In this document: positions 1 to 10,189 of the stretch, in pieces
Numbering within the stretch: position 1 is the stretch's first letter
Layout of the letters: each line of letters starts with the position of its first letter
Assembly (NCBI RefSeq): GCF_963576545.1
Contig: NW_026870564.1
Span: forward strand, 1 to 64,000
Reading direction: 5' to 3'
Source: Limanda limanda
Lineage: Eukaryota > Chordata > Actinopteri > Pleuronectiformes > Pleuronectidae
DNA length: 64,000 bases
Position numbers and translations under genes: made by a program
The notes under the pieces: generated by a model
Told to the model about the DNA's origin: nothing
The model's input: the letters and a program-made list of their open reading frames with translations, nothing else
Database searches by the model: none

Positions 1-78
1 GGAGAAGCTCAAGGATGGTACCGGGTACCGATCGATGCGCGCTACCCCATTTAGTGGGGGTAGAGCCTACTTGCAAGT
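1..78 (+). repeat. Partial A monomer at the left edge with a 7-bp tandem duplication
   Basis: The window opens at about A position 93. GGTACCG is present twice in direct succession (17-23 and 24-30), adding 7 bp relative to other A copies. I saw this insertion nowhere else in the window. It may be a private replication-slippage event or an end-of-contig error. Confidence 0.85.
42..63. other. Inverted repeat around TTTAG in the A tail, exemplar
   Basis: CTACCCCA at 42-49 and TGGGGGTAG at 55-63 can pair as an 8-bp stem with one bulged G around the loop TTTAG. The element recurs in every A monomer with GCGCTACCCC. Two of the commonest array polymorphisms fall in the left arm: GCGCAACCCC (T to A) and ACCACAT (C to A). 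Each breaks one pair of the stem. A function is not indicated by the sequence alone. Confidence 0.7.
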
Positions 79-138
79 CTCTCCGACCTTCACAAAAAAA
101 GTTATTCAAGAATATCTCTTTCTCCTATGTGCTTTCAT

Positions 139-159
139 CCCTAACCCTAACCCTAACCC
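139..159 (-). repeat. Interstitial telomere-type tract, (TTAGGG)3-equivalent, exemplar
   Basis: The plus strand reads CCC followed by three TAACCC units, so the minus strand is GGG(TTAGGG)3. This gives exactly four GGG runs separated by TTA, the minimal arrangement known to fold into an intramolecular telomeric G-quadruplex. The same tract recurs in almost every A monomer, about 289 times, always with the C-rich strand on plus. Units such as TTAGGGTTA are the known target of Myb-type telomere-binding proteins (TRF and Tay1 types). Binding or folding here is inferred, not shown. Confidence 0.93.
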
Positions 160-177
160 TTCCGAAAGTCGGAGAAG
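159..177. other. Inverted repeat next to the telomeric tract in A, exemplar
   Basis: CTTCCGA at 159-165 and TCGGAGAAG at 169-177 form a 7-bp stem with a bulged G and an AAG loop, directly adjoining the telomere-type tract. It recurs in nearly all A monomers. The CGGAAAAGC variant (for example near 5627, 6271, 13671, 16241, 18330, 31634 and 58389) and the CTTTCGAAAG variant (for example near 13492, 39826 and 41426) alter it. Confidence 0.6.
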
Positions 178-241
178 CTCAAGGATGGTACCGATCGATG
201 CGCGCAACCCCATTTAGTGGGGGTAGAGCCTACTTGCAAGT

Positions 242-396
242 CTCTCCGACCTTCACAAAAAAAGTTATTCAAGAATATCTCCTCAGATTTGGGGGAATTT
301 CGTCGGTCGACCTCTTCCGAAGGTCGTACAAGCTCGGGGATGGTACCAATCGATCTGCAGGACCCAAATTAGTCCAGATGCAACCACTTTCCAAGT
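242..396 (+). repeat. Monomer B, 155-bp exemplar
   Basis: This is a representative B monomer. Positions 1-40 match A exactly. Positions 41-72 are a B-only centre with TTTGGGGGAATTTCG and the palindrome GGTCGACC (SalI core). Positions 73-155 align to A positions 81-163 without gaps at roughly 72% identity (about 60 of 83 by hand). There is no telomere-type tract. GC is about 48% with nine CpG. Recurrent variants are GTAATT for GTTATT in the head, GGACACAAA for GGACCCAAA, ATCGTTCC for ATCGATCC, and GATCTGCAG for GATCCGCAG. B is a diverged sister of A, present at roughly one B per 2.7 A. Confidence 0.97.
305..326. other. Palindrome and inverted repeat in the B-specific centre, exemplar
   Basis: GGTCGACC at 305-312 is a perfect 8-bp palindrome with a SalI core. 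It overlaps a second inverted repeat: CGACCT at 308-313 pairs with AGGTCG at 321-326 around the loop CTTCCGA. The element occurs once per B monomer and never in A, so it marks B positions and gives a direct way to read multimer spacing by SalI digestion. Confidence 0.7.
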
Positions 397-1678
397 CTCT
401 CCGACCTTCACAAAAAAAGTTATTCAAGAATATCTCTTTCTCCTATGTGCTTTCATCCCTAACCCTAACCCTAACCCTTCCGAAAGTCGGAGAAGCTCAA
501 GGATGGTACCGATCGATGCGCGCTACCCCATTTAGTGGGGGTAGAGCCTACTTGCAAGTCTCTCCGACCTTCACAAAAAAAGTTATTCAAGAATATCTCT
601 TTCTCCTATGTGCTTTCATCCCTAACCCTAACCCTAACCCTTCCGAAAGTCGGAGAAGCTCAAGGATGGTACCGATCGATGCGCGCTACCCCATTTAGTG
701 GGGGTAGAGCCTACTTGCAAGTCTCTCCGACCTTCACAAAAAAAGTTATTCAAGAATATCTCTTTCTCCTATGTGCTTTCATCCCTAACCCTAACCCTAA
801 CCCTTCCGAAAGTCGGAGAAGCTCAAGGATGGTACCGATCGATGCGCGCAACCCCATTTAGTGGGGGTAGAGCCTACTTGCAAGTCTCTCCGACCTTCAC
901 AAAAAAAGTAATTCAAGAATATCTCCTCAGATTTGGGGGAATTTCGTCGGTCGACCTCTTCCGAAGGTCGTACAAGCTCGGGGATGGTACCAATCGATCC
1001 GCAGGACCCAAATTAGTCCAGATGCAACCACTTTCCAAGTCTCTCCGACCTTCACAAAAAAAGTTATTCAAGAATATCTCTTTCTCCTATGTGCTTTCAT
1101 CCCTAACCCTAACCCTAACCCTTCCGAAAGTCGGAGAAGCTCAAGGATGGTACCGATCGATGCGCGCTACCCCATTTAGTGGGGGTAGAGCCTACTTGCA
1201 AGTCTCTCCGACCTTCACAAAAAAAGTTATTCAAGAATATCTCTTTCTCCTATGTGCTTTCATCCCTAACCCTAACCCTAACCCTTCCGAAAGTCGGAGA
1301 AGCTCAAGGATGGTACCGATCGATGCGCGCAACCCCTTTTAGTGGGGGTAGAGCCTACTTGCAAGTCTCTCCGACCTTCACAAAAAAAGTTATTCAAGAA
1401 TATCTCCTCAGATTTGGGGGAATTTCGTCGGTCGACCTCTTCCGAAGGTCGTACAAGCTCGGGGATGGTACCAATCGATCCGCAGGACCCAAATTAGTCC
1501 AGATGCAACCACTTTCCAAGTCTCTCCGACCTTCACAAAAAAAGTTATTCAAGAATATCTCTTTCTCCTATGTGCTTTCATCCCTAACCCTAACCCTTCC
1601 GAAAGTCGGAGAAGCTCAAGGATGGTACCGATCGATGCGCGCTACCCCATTTAGTGGGGGTAGAGCCTACTTGCAAGT

Positions 1679-2149
1679 CTCTCCGACCTTCACAAAAAAA
1701 GTTATTCAAGAATATCTCTTTCTCCTATGTGCTTTCATCCTAACCCTAACCCTAACCCTTCCGAAAGTCGGAGAAGCTCAAGGATGGTACCGATCGATGC
1801 GCGCAACCCCATTTAGTGGGGGTAGAGCCTACTTGCAAGTCTCTCCGACCTTCACAAAAAAAGTTATTCAAGAATATCTCCTCAGATTTGGGGGAATTTC
1901 GTCGGTCGACCTCTTCCGAAGGTCGTACAAGCTCGGGGATGGTACCAATCGATCGCAGGACCCAAATTAGTCCAGATGCAACCACTTCCAAGTTCTCCGA
2001 CCAAAAAAGTTATTCAAGAATATCTCTTTCTCCTATGTGCTTTCATCCCTAACCCTAACCCTAACCCTTCCGAAAGTCGGAGAAGCTCAAGGATGGTACC
2101 GATCGATGCGCGCTACCCCATTTAGTGGGGGTAGAGCCTACTTGCAAGT
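1679..2149 (+). repeat. Decayed A-B-A segment with clustered deletions
   Basis: In the first A (1679-1840) one C is lost where CATCCCTAAC becomes CATCCTAAC near 1739. In B (1841-1993) one C is lost from GATCCGCAGG and one T from CACTTTCC. The final A (1994-2149) starts TCTCCGACCAAAAAAG: one base is lost at its start and six bases are lost around TTCACA. That is ten deleted bases in about 350 bp, in an array where indels other than whole telomeric units are otherwise rare. Confidence 0.9.
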
Positions 2150-5051
2150 CTGTCCGACCTTCACAAAAAAAGTTATTCAAGAATATCTCTTTCTCCTATG
2201 TGCTTTCATCCCTAACCCTAACCCTAACCCTTCCGAAAGTCGGAGAAGCTCAAGGATGGTACCGATCGATGCGCGCTACCCCATTTAGTGGGGGTAGAGC
2301 CTACTTGCAAGTCTCTCCGACCTTCACAAAAAAAGTTATTCAAGAATATCTCCTCAGATTTGGGGGAATTTCGTCGGTCGACCTCTTCCGAAGGTCGTAC
2401 AAGCTCGGGGATGGTACCAATCGATCCGCAGGACACAAATTAGTCCAGATGCAACCACTTTCCAAGTCTCTCCGACCTTCACAAAAAAAGTTATTCAAGA
2501 ATATCTCTTTCTCCTATGTGCTTTCATCCCTAACCCTAACCCTAACCCTTCCGAAAGTCGGAGAAGCTCAAGGATGGTACCGATCGATGCGCGCTACCCC
2601 ATTTAGTGGGGGTAGAGCCTACTTGCAAGTCTCTCCGACCTTCACAAAAAAAGTTATTCAAGAATATCTCTTTCTCCTATGTGCTTTCATCCCTAACCCT
2701 AACCCTAACCCTTCCGAAAGTCGGAGAAGCTCAAGGATGGTACCGATCGATGCGCGCAACCCCATTTAGTGGGGGTAGAGCCTACTTGCAAGTCTCTCCG
2801 ACCTTCACAAAAAAAGTTATTCAAGAATATCTCCTCAGATTTGGGGGAATTTCGTCGGTCGACCTCTTCCGAAGGTCGTACAAGCTCGGGGATGGTACCA
2901 ATCGATCCGCAGGACCCAAATTAGTCCAGATGCAACCACTTTCCAAGTCTCTCCGACCTTCACAAAAAAAGTTATTCAAGAATATCTCTTTCTCCTATGT
3001 GCTTTCATCCCTAACCCTAACCCTAACCCTTCCGAAAGTCGGAGAAGCTCAAGGATGGTACCGATCGATGCGCGCTACCCCATTTAGTGGGGGTAGAGCC
3101 TACTTGCAAGTCTCTCCGACCTTCACAAAAAAAGTTATTCAAGAATATCTCTTTCTCCTATGTGCTTTCATCCCTAACCCTAACCCTAACCCTTCCGAAA
3201 GTCGGAGAAGCTCAAGGATGGTACCGATCGATGCGCGCTACCCCATTTAGTGGGGGTAGAGCCTACTTGCAAGTCTCTCCGACCTTCACAAAAAAAGTTA
3301 TTCAAGAATATCTCTTTCTCCTATGTGCTTTCATCCCTAACCCTAACCCTAACCCTTCCGAAAGTCGGAGAAGCTCAAGGATGGTACCGATCGATGCGCG
3401 CTACCACATTTAGTGGGGGTAGAGCCTACTTGCAAGTCTCTCCGACCTTCACAAAAAAAGTTATTCAAGAATATCTCTTTCTCCTATGTGCTTTCATCCC
3501 TAACCCTAACCCTAACCCTTCCGAAAGTCGGAGAAGCTCAAGGATGGTACCGATCGATGCGCGCAACCCCATTTAGTGGGGGTAGAGCCTACTTGCAAGT
3601 CTCTCCGACCTTCACAAAAAAAGTTATTCAAGAATATCTCTTTCTCCTATGTGCTTTCATCCCTAACCCTAACCCTAACCCTTCCGAAAGTCGGAGAAGC
3701 TCAAGGATGGTACCGATCGATGCGCGCTACCCCATTTAGTGGGGGTAGAGCCTACTTGCAAGTCTCTCCGACCTTCACAAAAAAAGTTATTCAAGAATAT
3801 CTCCTCAGATTTGGGGGAATTTCGTCGGTCGACCTCTTCCGAAGGTCGTACAAGCTCGGGGATGGTACCAATCGATCCGCAGGACACAAATTAGTCCAGA
3901 TGCAACCACTTTCCAAGTCTCTCCGACCTTCACAAAAAAAGTTATTCAAGAATATCTCTTTCTCCTATGTGCTTTCATCCCTAACCCTAACCCTAACCCT
4001 TCCGAAAGTCGGAGAAGCTCAAGGATGGTACCGATCGATGCGCGCTACCCCATTTAGTGGGGGTAGAGCCTACTTGCAAGTCTCTCCGACCTTCACAAAA
4101 AAAGTTATTCAAGAATATCTCTTTCTCCTATGTGCTTTCATCCCTAACCCTAACCCTAACCCTTCCGAAAGTCGGAGAAGCTCAAGGATGGTACCGATCG
4201 ATGCGCGCAACCCCATTTAGTGGGGGTAGAGCCTACTTGCAAGTCTCTCCGACCTTCACAAAAAAAGTTATTCAAGAATATCTCCTCAGATTTGGGGGAA
4301 TTTCGTCGGTCGACCTCTTCCGAAGGTCGTACAAGCTCGGGGATGGTACCAATCGATCCGCAGGACCCAAATTAGTCCAGATGCAACCACTTTCCAAGTC
4401 TCTCCGACCTTCACAAAAAAAGTTATTCAAGAATATCTCTTTCTCCTATGTGCTTTCATCCCTAACCCTAACCCTAACCCTTCCGAAAGTCGGAGAAGCT
4501 CAAGGATGGTACTGATCGATGCGCGCTACCCCATTTAGTGGGGGTAGAGCCTACTTGCAAGTCTCTCCGACCTTCACAAAAAAAGTTATTCAAGAATATC
4601 TCTTTCTCCTATGTGCTTTCATCCCTAACCCTAACCCTAACCCTTCCGAAAGTCGGAGAAGCTCAAGGATGGTACCGATCGATGCGCGCTACCCCATTTA
4701 GTGGGGGTAGAGCCTACTTGCAAGTCTCTCCGACCTTCACAAAAAAAGTTATTCAAGAATATCTCTTTCTCCTATGTGCTTTCATCCCTAACCCTAACCC
4801 TAACCCTTCCGAAAGTCGGAGAAGCTCAAGGATGGTACCGATCGATGCGCGCTACCACATTTAGTGGGGGTAGAGCCTACTTGCAAGTCTCTCCGACCTT
4901 CACAAAAAAAGTTATTCAAGAATATCTCTTTCTCCTATGTGCTTTCATCCCTAACCCTAACCCTAACCCTTCCGAAAGTCGGAGAAGCTCAAGGATGGTA
5001 CCGATCGATGCGCGCAACCCCATTTAGTGGGGGTAGAGCCTACTTGCAAGT
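2150..5051 (+). repeat. Two tandem 1,451-bp 9-mer units (copies 1 and 2)
   Basis: Copies are 2150-3600 and 3601-5051. Each has seven A and two B monomers (7x163 + 2x155 = 1,451) in the order A, B, A, A, B, A, A, A, A. Landmarks repeat at the same slots: a B with GGACACAAA and an A with ACCACAT. The first copy begins with GTCTGTCC (G at 2152), which the second lacks. The second has a private TACTGATC (T at 4513) that destroys the KpnI site. Confidence 0.93.
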
Positions 5052-8000
5052 CTCTCCGACCTTCACAAAAAAAGTTATTCAAGAATATCTCTTTCTCCTA
5101 TGTGCTTTCATCCCTAACCCTAACCCTAACCCTTCCGAAAGTCGGAGAAGCTCAAGGATGGTACCGATCGATGCGCGCAACCCCATTTAGTGGGGGTAGA
5201 GCCTACTTGCAAGTCTCTCCGACCTTCACAAAAAAAGTAATTCAAGAATATCTCCTCAGATTTGGGGGAATTTCGTCGGTCGACCTCTTCCGAAGGTCGT
5301 ACAAGCTCGGGGATGGTACCAATCGATCCGCAGGACCCAAATTAGTCCAGATGCAACCACTTTCCAAGTCTCTCCGACCTTCACAAAAAAAGTTATTCAA
5401 GAATATCTCTTTCTCCTATGTGCTTTCATCCCTAACCCTAACCCTAACCCTTCCGAAAGTCGGAGAAGCTCAAGGATGGTACCGATCGATGCGCGCTACC
5501 CCATTTAGTGGGGGCAGAGCCTACTTGCAAGTCTCTCCGACCTTCACAAAAAAAGTTATTCAAGAATATCTCTTTCTCCTATGTGCTTTCATCCCTAACC
5601 CTAACCCTAACCCTTCCGAAAGTCGGAAAAGCTCAAGGATGGTACCGATCGATGCGCGCTACCCCATTTAGTGGGGGTAGAGCCTACTTGCAAGTCTCTC
5701 CGACCTTCACAAAAAAAGTTATTCAAGAATATCTCTTTCTCCTATGTGCTTTCATCCCTAACCCTAACCCTAACCCTTCCGAAAGTCGGAGAAGCTCAAG
5801 GATGGTACCGATCGATGCGCGCAACCCCATTTAGTGGGGGTAGAGCCTACTTGCAAGTCTCTCCGACCTTCACAAAAAAAGTAATTCAAGAATATCTCCT
5901 CAGATTTGGGGGAATTTCGTCGGTCGACCTCTTCCGAAGGTCGTACAAGCTCGGGGATGGTACCAATCGATCCGCAGGACCCAAATTAGTCCAGATGCAA
6001 CCACTTTCCAAGTCTCTCCGACCTTCACAAAAAAAGTTATTCAAGAATATCTCTTTCTCCTATGTGCTTTCATCCCTAACCCTAACCCTAACCCTTCCGA
6101 AAGTCGGAGAAGCTCAAGGATGGTACCGATCGATGCGCGCTACCCCATTTAGTGGGGGCAGAGCCTACTTGCAAGTCTCTCCGACCTTCACAAAAAAAGT
6201 TATTCAAGAATATCTCTTTCTCCTATGTGCTTTCATCCCTAACCCTAACCCTAACCCTTCCGAAAGTCGGAAAAGCTCAAGGATGGTACCGATCGATGCG
6301 CGCTACCCCATTTAGTGGGGGTAGAGCCTACTTGCAAGTCTCTCCGACCTTCACAAAAAAAGTTATTCAAGAATATCTCTTTCTCCTATGTGCTTTCATC
6401 CCTAACCCTAACCCTAACCCTTCCGAAAGTCGGAGAAGCTCAAGGATGGTACCGATCGATGCGCGCAACCCCATTTAGTGGGGGTAGAGCCTACTTGCAA
6501 GTCTCTCCGACCTTCACAAAAAAAGTAATTCAAGAATATCTCCTCAGATTTGGGGGAATTTCGTCGGTCGACCTCTTCCGAAGGTCGTACAAGCTCGGGG
6601 ATGGTACCAATCGATCCGCAGGACCCAAATTAGTCCAGATGCAACCACTTTCCAAGTCTCTCCGACCTTCACAAAAAAAGTTATTCAAGAATATCTCTTT
6701 CTCCTATGTGCTTTCATCCCTAACCCTAACCCTAACCCTTCCGAAAGTCGGAGAAGCTCAAGGATGGTACCGATCGATGCGCGCTACCCCATTTAGTGGG
6801 GGTAGAGCCTACTTGCAAGTCTCTCCGACCTTCACAAAAAAAGTTATTCAAGAATATCTCTTTCTCCTATGTGCTTTCATCCCTAACCCTAACCCTTCCG
6901 AAAGTCGGAGAAGCTCAAGGATGGTACCGATCGATGCGCGCTACCCCATTTAGTGGGGGTAGAGCCTACTTGCAAGTCTCTCAGACCTTCACAAAAAAAG
7001 TTATTCAAGAATATCTCCTCAGATTTGGGGGAATTTCGTCGGTCGACCTCTTCCGAAGGTCGTACAAGCTCGGGGATGGTACCAATCGATCCGCAGGACC
7101 CAAATTAGTCCAGATGCAACCACTTTCCAAGTCTCTCCGACCTTCACAAAAAAAGTTATTCAAGAATATCTCTTTCTCCTATGTGCTTTCATCCCTAACC
7201 CTAACCCTAACCCTTCCGAAAGTCGGAGAAGCTCAAGGATGGTACCGATCGATGCGCGCTACCCCATTTAGTGGGGGCAGAGCCTACTTGCAAGTCTCTC
7301 CGACCTTCACAAAAAAAGTTATTCAAGAATATCTCTTTCTCCTATGTGCTTTCATCCCTAACCCTAACCCTAACCCTTCCGAAAGTCGGAGAAGCTCAAG
7401 GATGGTACCGATCGATGCGCGCAACCCCATTTAGTGGGGGTAGAGCCTACTTGCAAGTCTCTCCGACCTTCACAAAAAAAGTTATTCAAGAATATCTCCT
7501 CAGATTTGGGGGAATTTCGTCGGTCGACCTCTTCCGAAGGTCGTACAAGCTCGGGGATGGTACCAATCGATCCGCAGGACCCAAATTAGTCCAGATGCAA
7601 CCACTTTCCAAGTCTCTCCGACCTTCACAAAAAAAGTTATTCAAGAATATCTCTTTCTCCTATGTGCTTTCATCCCTAACCCTAACCCTAACCCTTCCGA
7701 AAGTCGGAGAAGCTCAAGGATGGTACCGATCGATGCGCGCTACCCCATTTAGTGGGGGTAGAGCCTACTTGCAAGTCTCTCCGACCTTCACAAAAAAAGT
7801 TATTCAAGAATATCTCTTTCTCCTATGTGCTTTCATCCCTAACCCTAACCCTAACCCTTCCGAAAGTCGGAGAAGCTCAAGGATGGTACCGATCGATGCG
7901 CGCTACCCCATTTAGTGGGGGTAGAGCCTACTTGCAAGTCTCTCCGACCTTCACAAAAAAAGTTATTCAAGAATATCTCTTTCTCCTATGTGCTTTCATC

Positions 8001-8265
8001 CCTAACCCTAACCCTAACCCTTCCGAAAGTCGGAGAAGCTCAAGGATGGTACCGATCGATGCGCGCTACCACATTTAGTGGGGGTAGAGCCTACTTGCAA
8101 GTCTCTCCGACCTTCACAAAAAAAGTTATTCAAGAATATCTCTTTCTCCTATGTGCTTTCATCCCTAACCCTAACCCTAACCCTTCCGAAAGTCGGAGAA
8201 GCTCAAGGATGGTACCGATCGATGCGCGCAACCCCATTTAGTGGGGGTAGAGCCTACTTGCAAGT
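5052..8265 (+). repeat. 3,214-bp block of the 2,570-bp unit family with an internal 644-bp duplication
   Basis: Landmarks are B with GTAATT, A with GGGGGCAGAG, A with CGGAAAAGC, a short A (6821-6977) and a B head with CTCAGACC. Compared with 13092-15661 this block has one extra 644-bp segment (B-A-A-A): the GGGGGCAG and CGGAAAAG pair is present at 5533-5695 and again at 6177-6339. Apart from that the monomer order is the same. Confidence 0.88.
6821..6977 (+). repeat. Monomer A, short 157-bp variant with two telomeric units
   Basis: This A monomer has (CCCTAA)2CCC instead of (CCCTAA)3CCC and is otherwise unchanged, so it is exactly one 6-bp unit shorter. I count about 26 such monomers. Their A-monomer starts include 1522, 14217, 16787, 18876, 21430, 23519, 26073, 31064, 31702, 32177, 40387, 41987, 43106, 45350, 48069, 50313, 51906, 53343, 55587, 57181, 58300 and 58457. 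A further one near 61671 has also lost one C and is 156 bp. The short form occupies fixed slots in several multimers, so it is inherited with them. Confidence 0.95.
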
Positions 8266-10189
8266 CTCTCCGACCTTCACAAAAAAAGTTATTCAAGAAT
8301 ATCTCTTTCTCCTATGTGCTTTCATCCCTAACCCTAACCCTAACCCTTCCGAAAGTCGGAGAAGCTCAAGGATGGTACCGATCGATGCGCGCAACCCCAT
8401 TTAGTGGGGGTAGAGCCTACTTGCAAGTCTCTCCGACCTTCACAAAAAAAGTTATTCAAGAATATCTCCTCAGATTTGGGGGAATTTCGTCGGTCGACCT
8501 CTTCCGAAGGTCGTACAAGCTCGGGGATGGTACCAATCGATCCGCAGGACCCAAATTAGTCCAGATGCAACCACTTTCCAAGTCTCTCCGACCTTCACAA
8601 AAAAAGTTATTCAAGAATATCTCTTTCTCCTATGTGCTTTCATCCCTAACCCTAACCCTAACCCTTCCGAAAGTCGGAGAAGCTCAAGGATGGTACCGAT
8701 CGATGCGCGCTACCCCATTTAGTGGGGGTAGAGCCTACTTGCAAGTCTCTCCGACCTTCACAAAAAAAGTTATTCAAGAATATCTCTTTCTCCTATGTGC
8801 TTTCATCCCTAACCCTAACCCTAACCCTTCCGAAAGTCGGAGAAGCTCAAGGATGGTACCGATCGATGCGCGCTACCCCATTTAGTGGGGGTAGAGCCTA
8901 CTTGCAAGTCTCTCCGACCTTCACAAAAAAAGTTATTCAAGAATATCTCCTCAGATTTGGGGGAATTTCGTCGGTCGACCTCTTCCGAAGGTCGTACAAG
9001 CTCGGGGATGGTACCAATCGATCCGCAGGACCCAAATTAGTCCAGATGCAACCACTTTCCAAGTCTCTCCGACCTTCACAAAAAAAGTTATTCAAGAATA
9101 TCTCTTTCTCCTATGTGCTTTCATCCCTAACCCTAACCCTAACCCTTCCGAAAGTCGGAGAAGCTCAAGGATGGTACCGATCGATGCGCGCTACCCCATT
9201 TAGTGGGGGTAGAGCCTACTTGCAAGTCTCTCCGACCTTCACAAAAAAAGTTATTCAAGAATATCTCTTTCTCCTATGTGCTTTCATCCCTAACCCTAAC
9301 CCTAACCCTTCCGAAAGTCGGAGAAGCTCAAGGATGGTACCGATCGATGCGCGCAACCCCATTTAGTGGGGGTAGAGCCTACTTGCAAGTCTCTCCGACC
9401 TTCACAAAAAAAGTTATTCAAGAATATCTCCTCAGATTTGGGGGAATTTCGTCGGTCGACCTCTTCCGAAGGTCGTACAAGCTCGGGGATGGTACCAATC
9501 GATCCGCAGGACCCAAATTAGTCCAGATGCAACCACTTTCCAAGTCTCTCCGACCTTCACAAAAAAAGTTATTCAAGAATATCTCTTTCTCCTATGTGCT
9601 TTCATCCCTAACCCTAACCCTAACCCTTCCGAAAGTCGGAGAAGCTCAAGGATGGTACCGATCGATGCGCGCTACCCCATTTAGTGGGGGTAGAGCCTAC
9701 TTGCAAGTCTCTCCGACCTTCACAAAAAAAGTTATTCAAGAATATCTCTTTCTCCTATGTGCTTTCATCCCTAACCCTAACCCTAACCCTTCCGAAAGTC
9801 GGAGAAGCTCAAGGATGGTACCGATCGATGCGCGCTACCCCATTTAGTGGGGGTAGAGCCTACTTGCAAGTCTCTCCGACCTTCACAAAAAAAGTTATTC
9901 AAGAATATCTCCTCAGATTTGGGGGAATTTCGTCGGTCGACCTCTTCCGAAGGTCGTACAAGCTCGGGGATGGTACCAATCGATCCGCAGGACCCAAATT
10001 AGTCCAGATGCAACCACTTTCCAAGTCTCTCCGACCTTCACAAAAAAAGTTATTCAAGAATATCTCTTTCTCCTATGTGCTTTCATCCCTAACCCTAACC
10101 CTAACCCTTCCGAAAGTCGGAGAAGCTCAAGGATGGTACCGATCGATGCGCGCTACCCCATTTAGTGGGGGTAGAGCCTACTTGCAAGT
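8266..10189 (+). repeat. Four tandem 481-bp A-B-A trimers
   Basis: Junctions fall at 481-bp intervals through 8266, 8747, 9228, 9709 and 10190. Each trimer is A (163), B (155), A (163). GCGCA and GCGCT forms of the leading A do not strictly alternate: the first and third carry GCGCA and the second and fourth GCGCT, giving a 962-bp super-period. The same arrangement recurs at 33622-36507. Confidence 0.9.

Larger units (their letters stand above)
79..241 (+). repeat. Monomer A, 163-bp exemplar
   Basis: This is a representative A monomer, taken from CTCTCCGACC to the base before the next such start. Three modules are visible. The head (positions 1-40) holds an A7 tract and is identical to the head of B. 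The centre (41-80) contains most of the telomere-type tract, which spans monomer positions 61-81. The tail (81-163) carries a KpnI palindrome GGTACC, CGATCGATGCGCGC and a CCCCA/TGGGG inverted repeat. GC is about 47% (77 of 163) with seven CpG. Common variant sites are GCGCT or GCGCA before ACCCC, ACCCCAT or ACCACAT, and GGGGGTAG or GGGGGCAG. The length is close to a short nucleosome repeat, but positioning of nucleosomes by it is only inferred. Confidence 0.97.
79..2149 (+). repeat. Leading array block with a decayed end
   Basis: The monomer order is A, B, A, A, A, B, A, A, B, short A, A (162 bp), B (153 bp), A (156 bp). The first ten follow consensus lengths. The last three, from 1679, carry several small deletions found together nowhere else in the window. 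An A monomer has AACCCCTTTTAG in place of AACCCCATTTAG near 1337. Confidence 0.92.

Noticed and set aside
139..159. True chromosome-end telomere
   Set aside because: Tracts are only two to four units and are embedded in each monomer; there is no long terminal (CCCTAA)n run in the window.
298..320. CENP-B box in the B centre (TTTCGTCGG)
   Set aside because: Only the TTCG half matches; the conserved A and CGGG of the box are missing, and A monomers have no similar site.
79..396. Assignment to a known satellite such as rice CentO (155 bp) or tomato TGR1 (162 bp)
   Set aside because: Only the lengths are similar. I cannot recall matching sequence, and those hosts have TTTAGGG telomeres. A database search would be needed.
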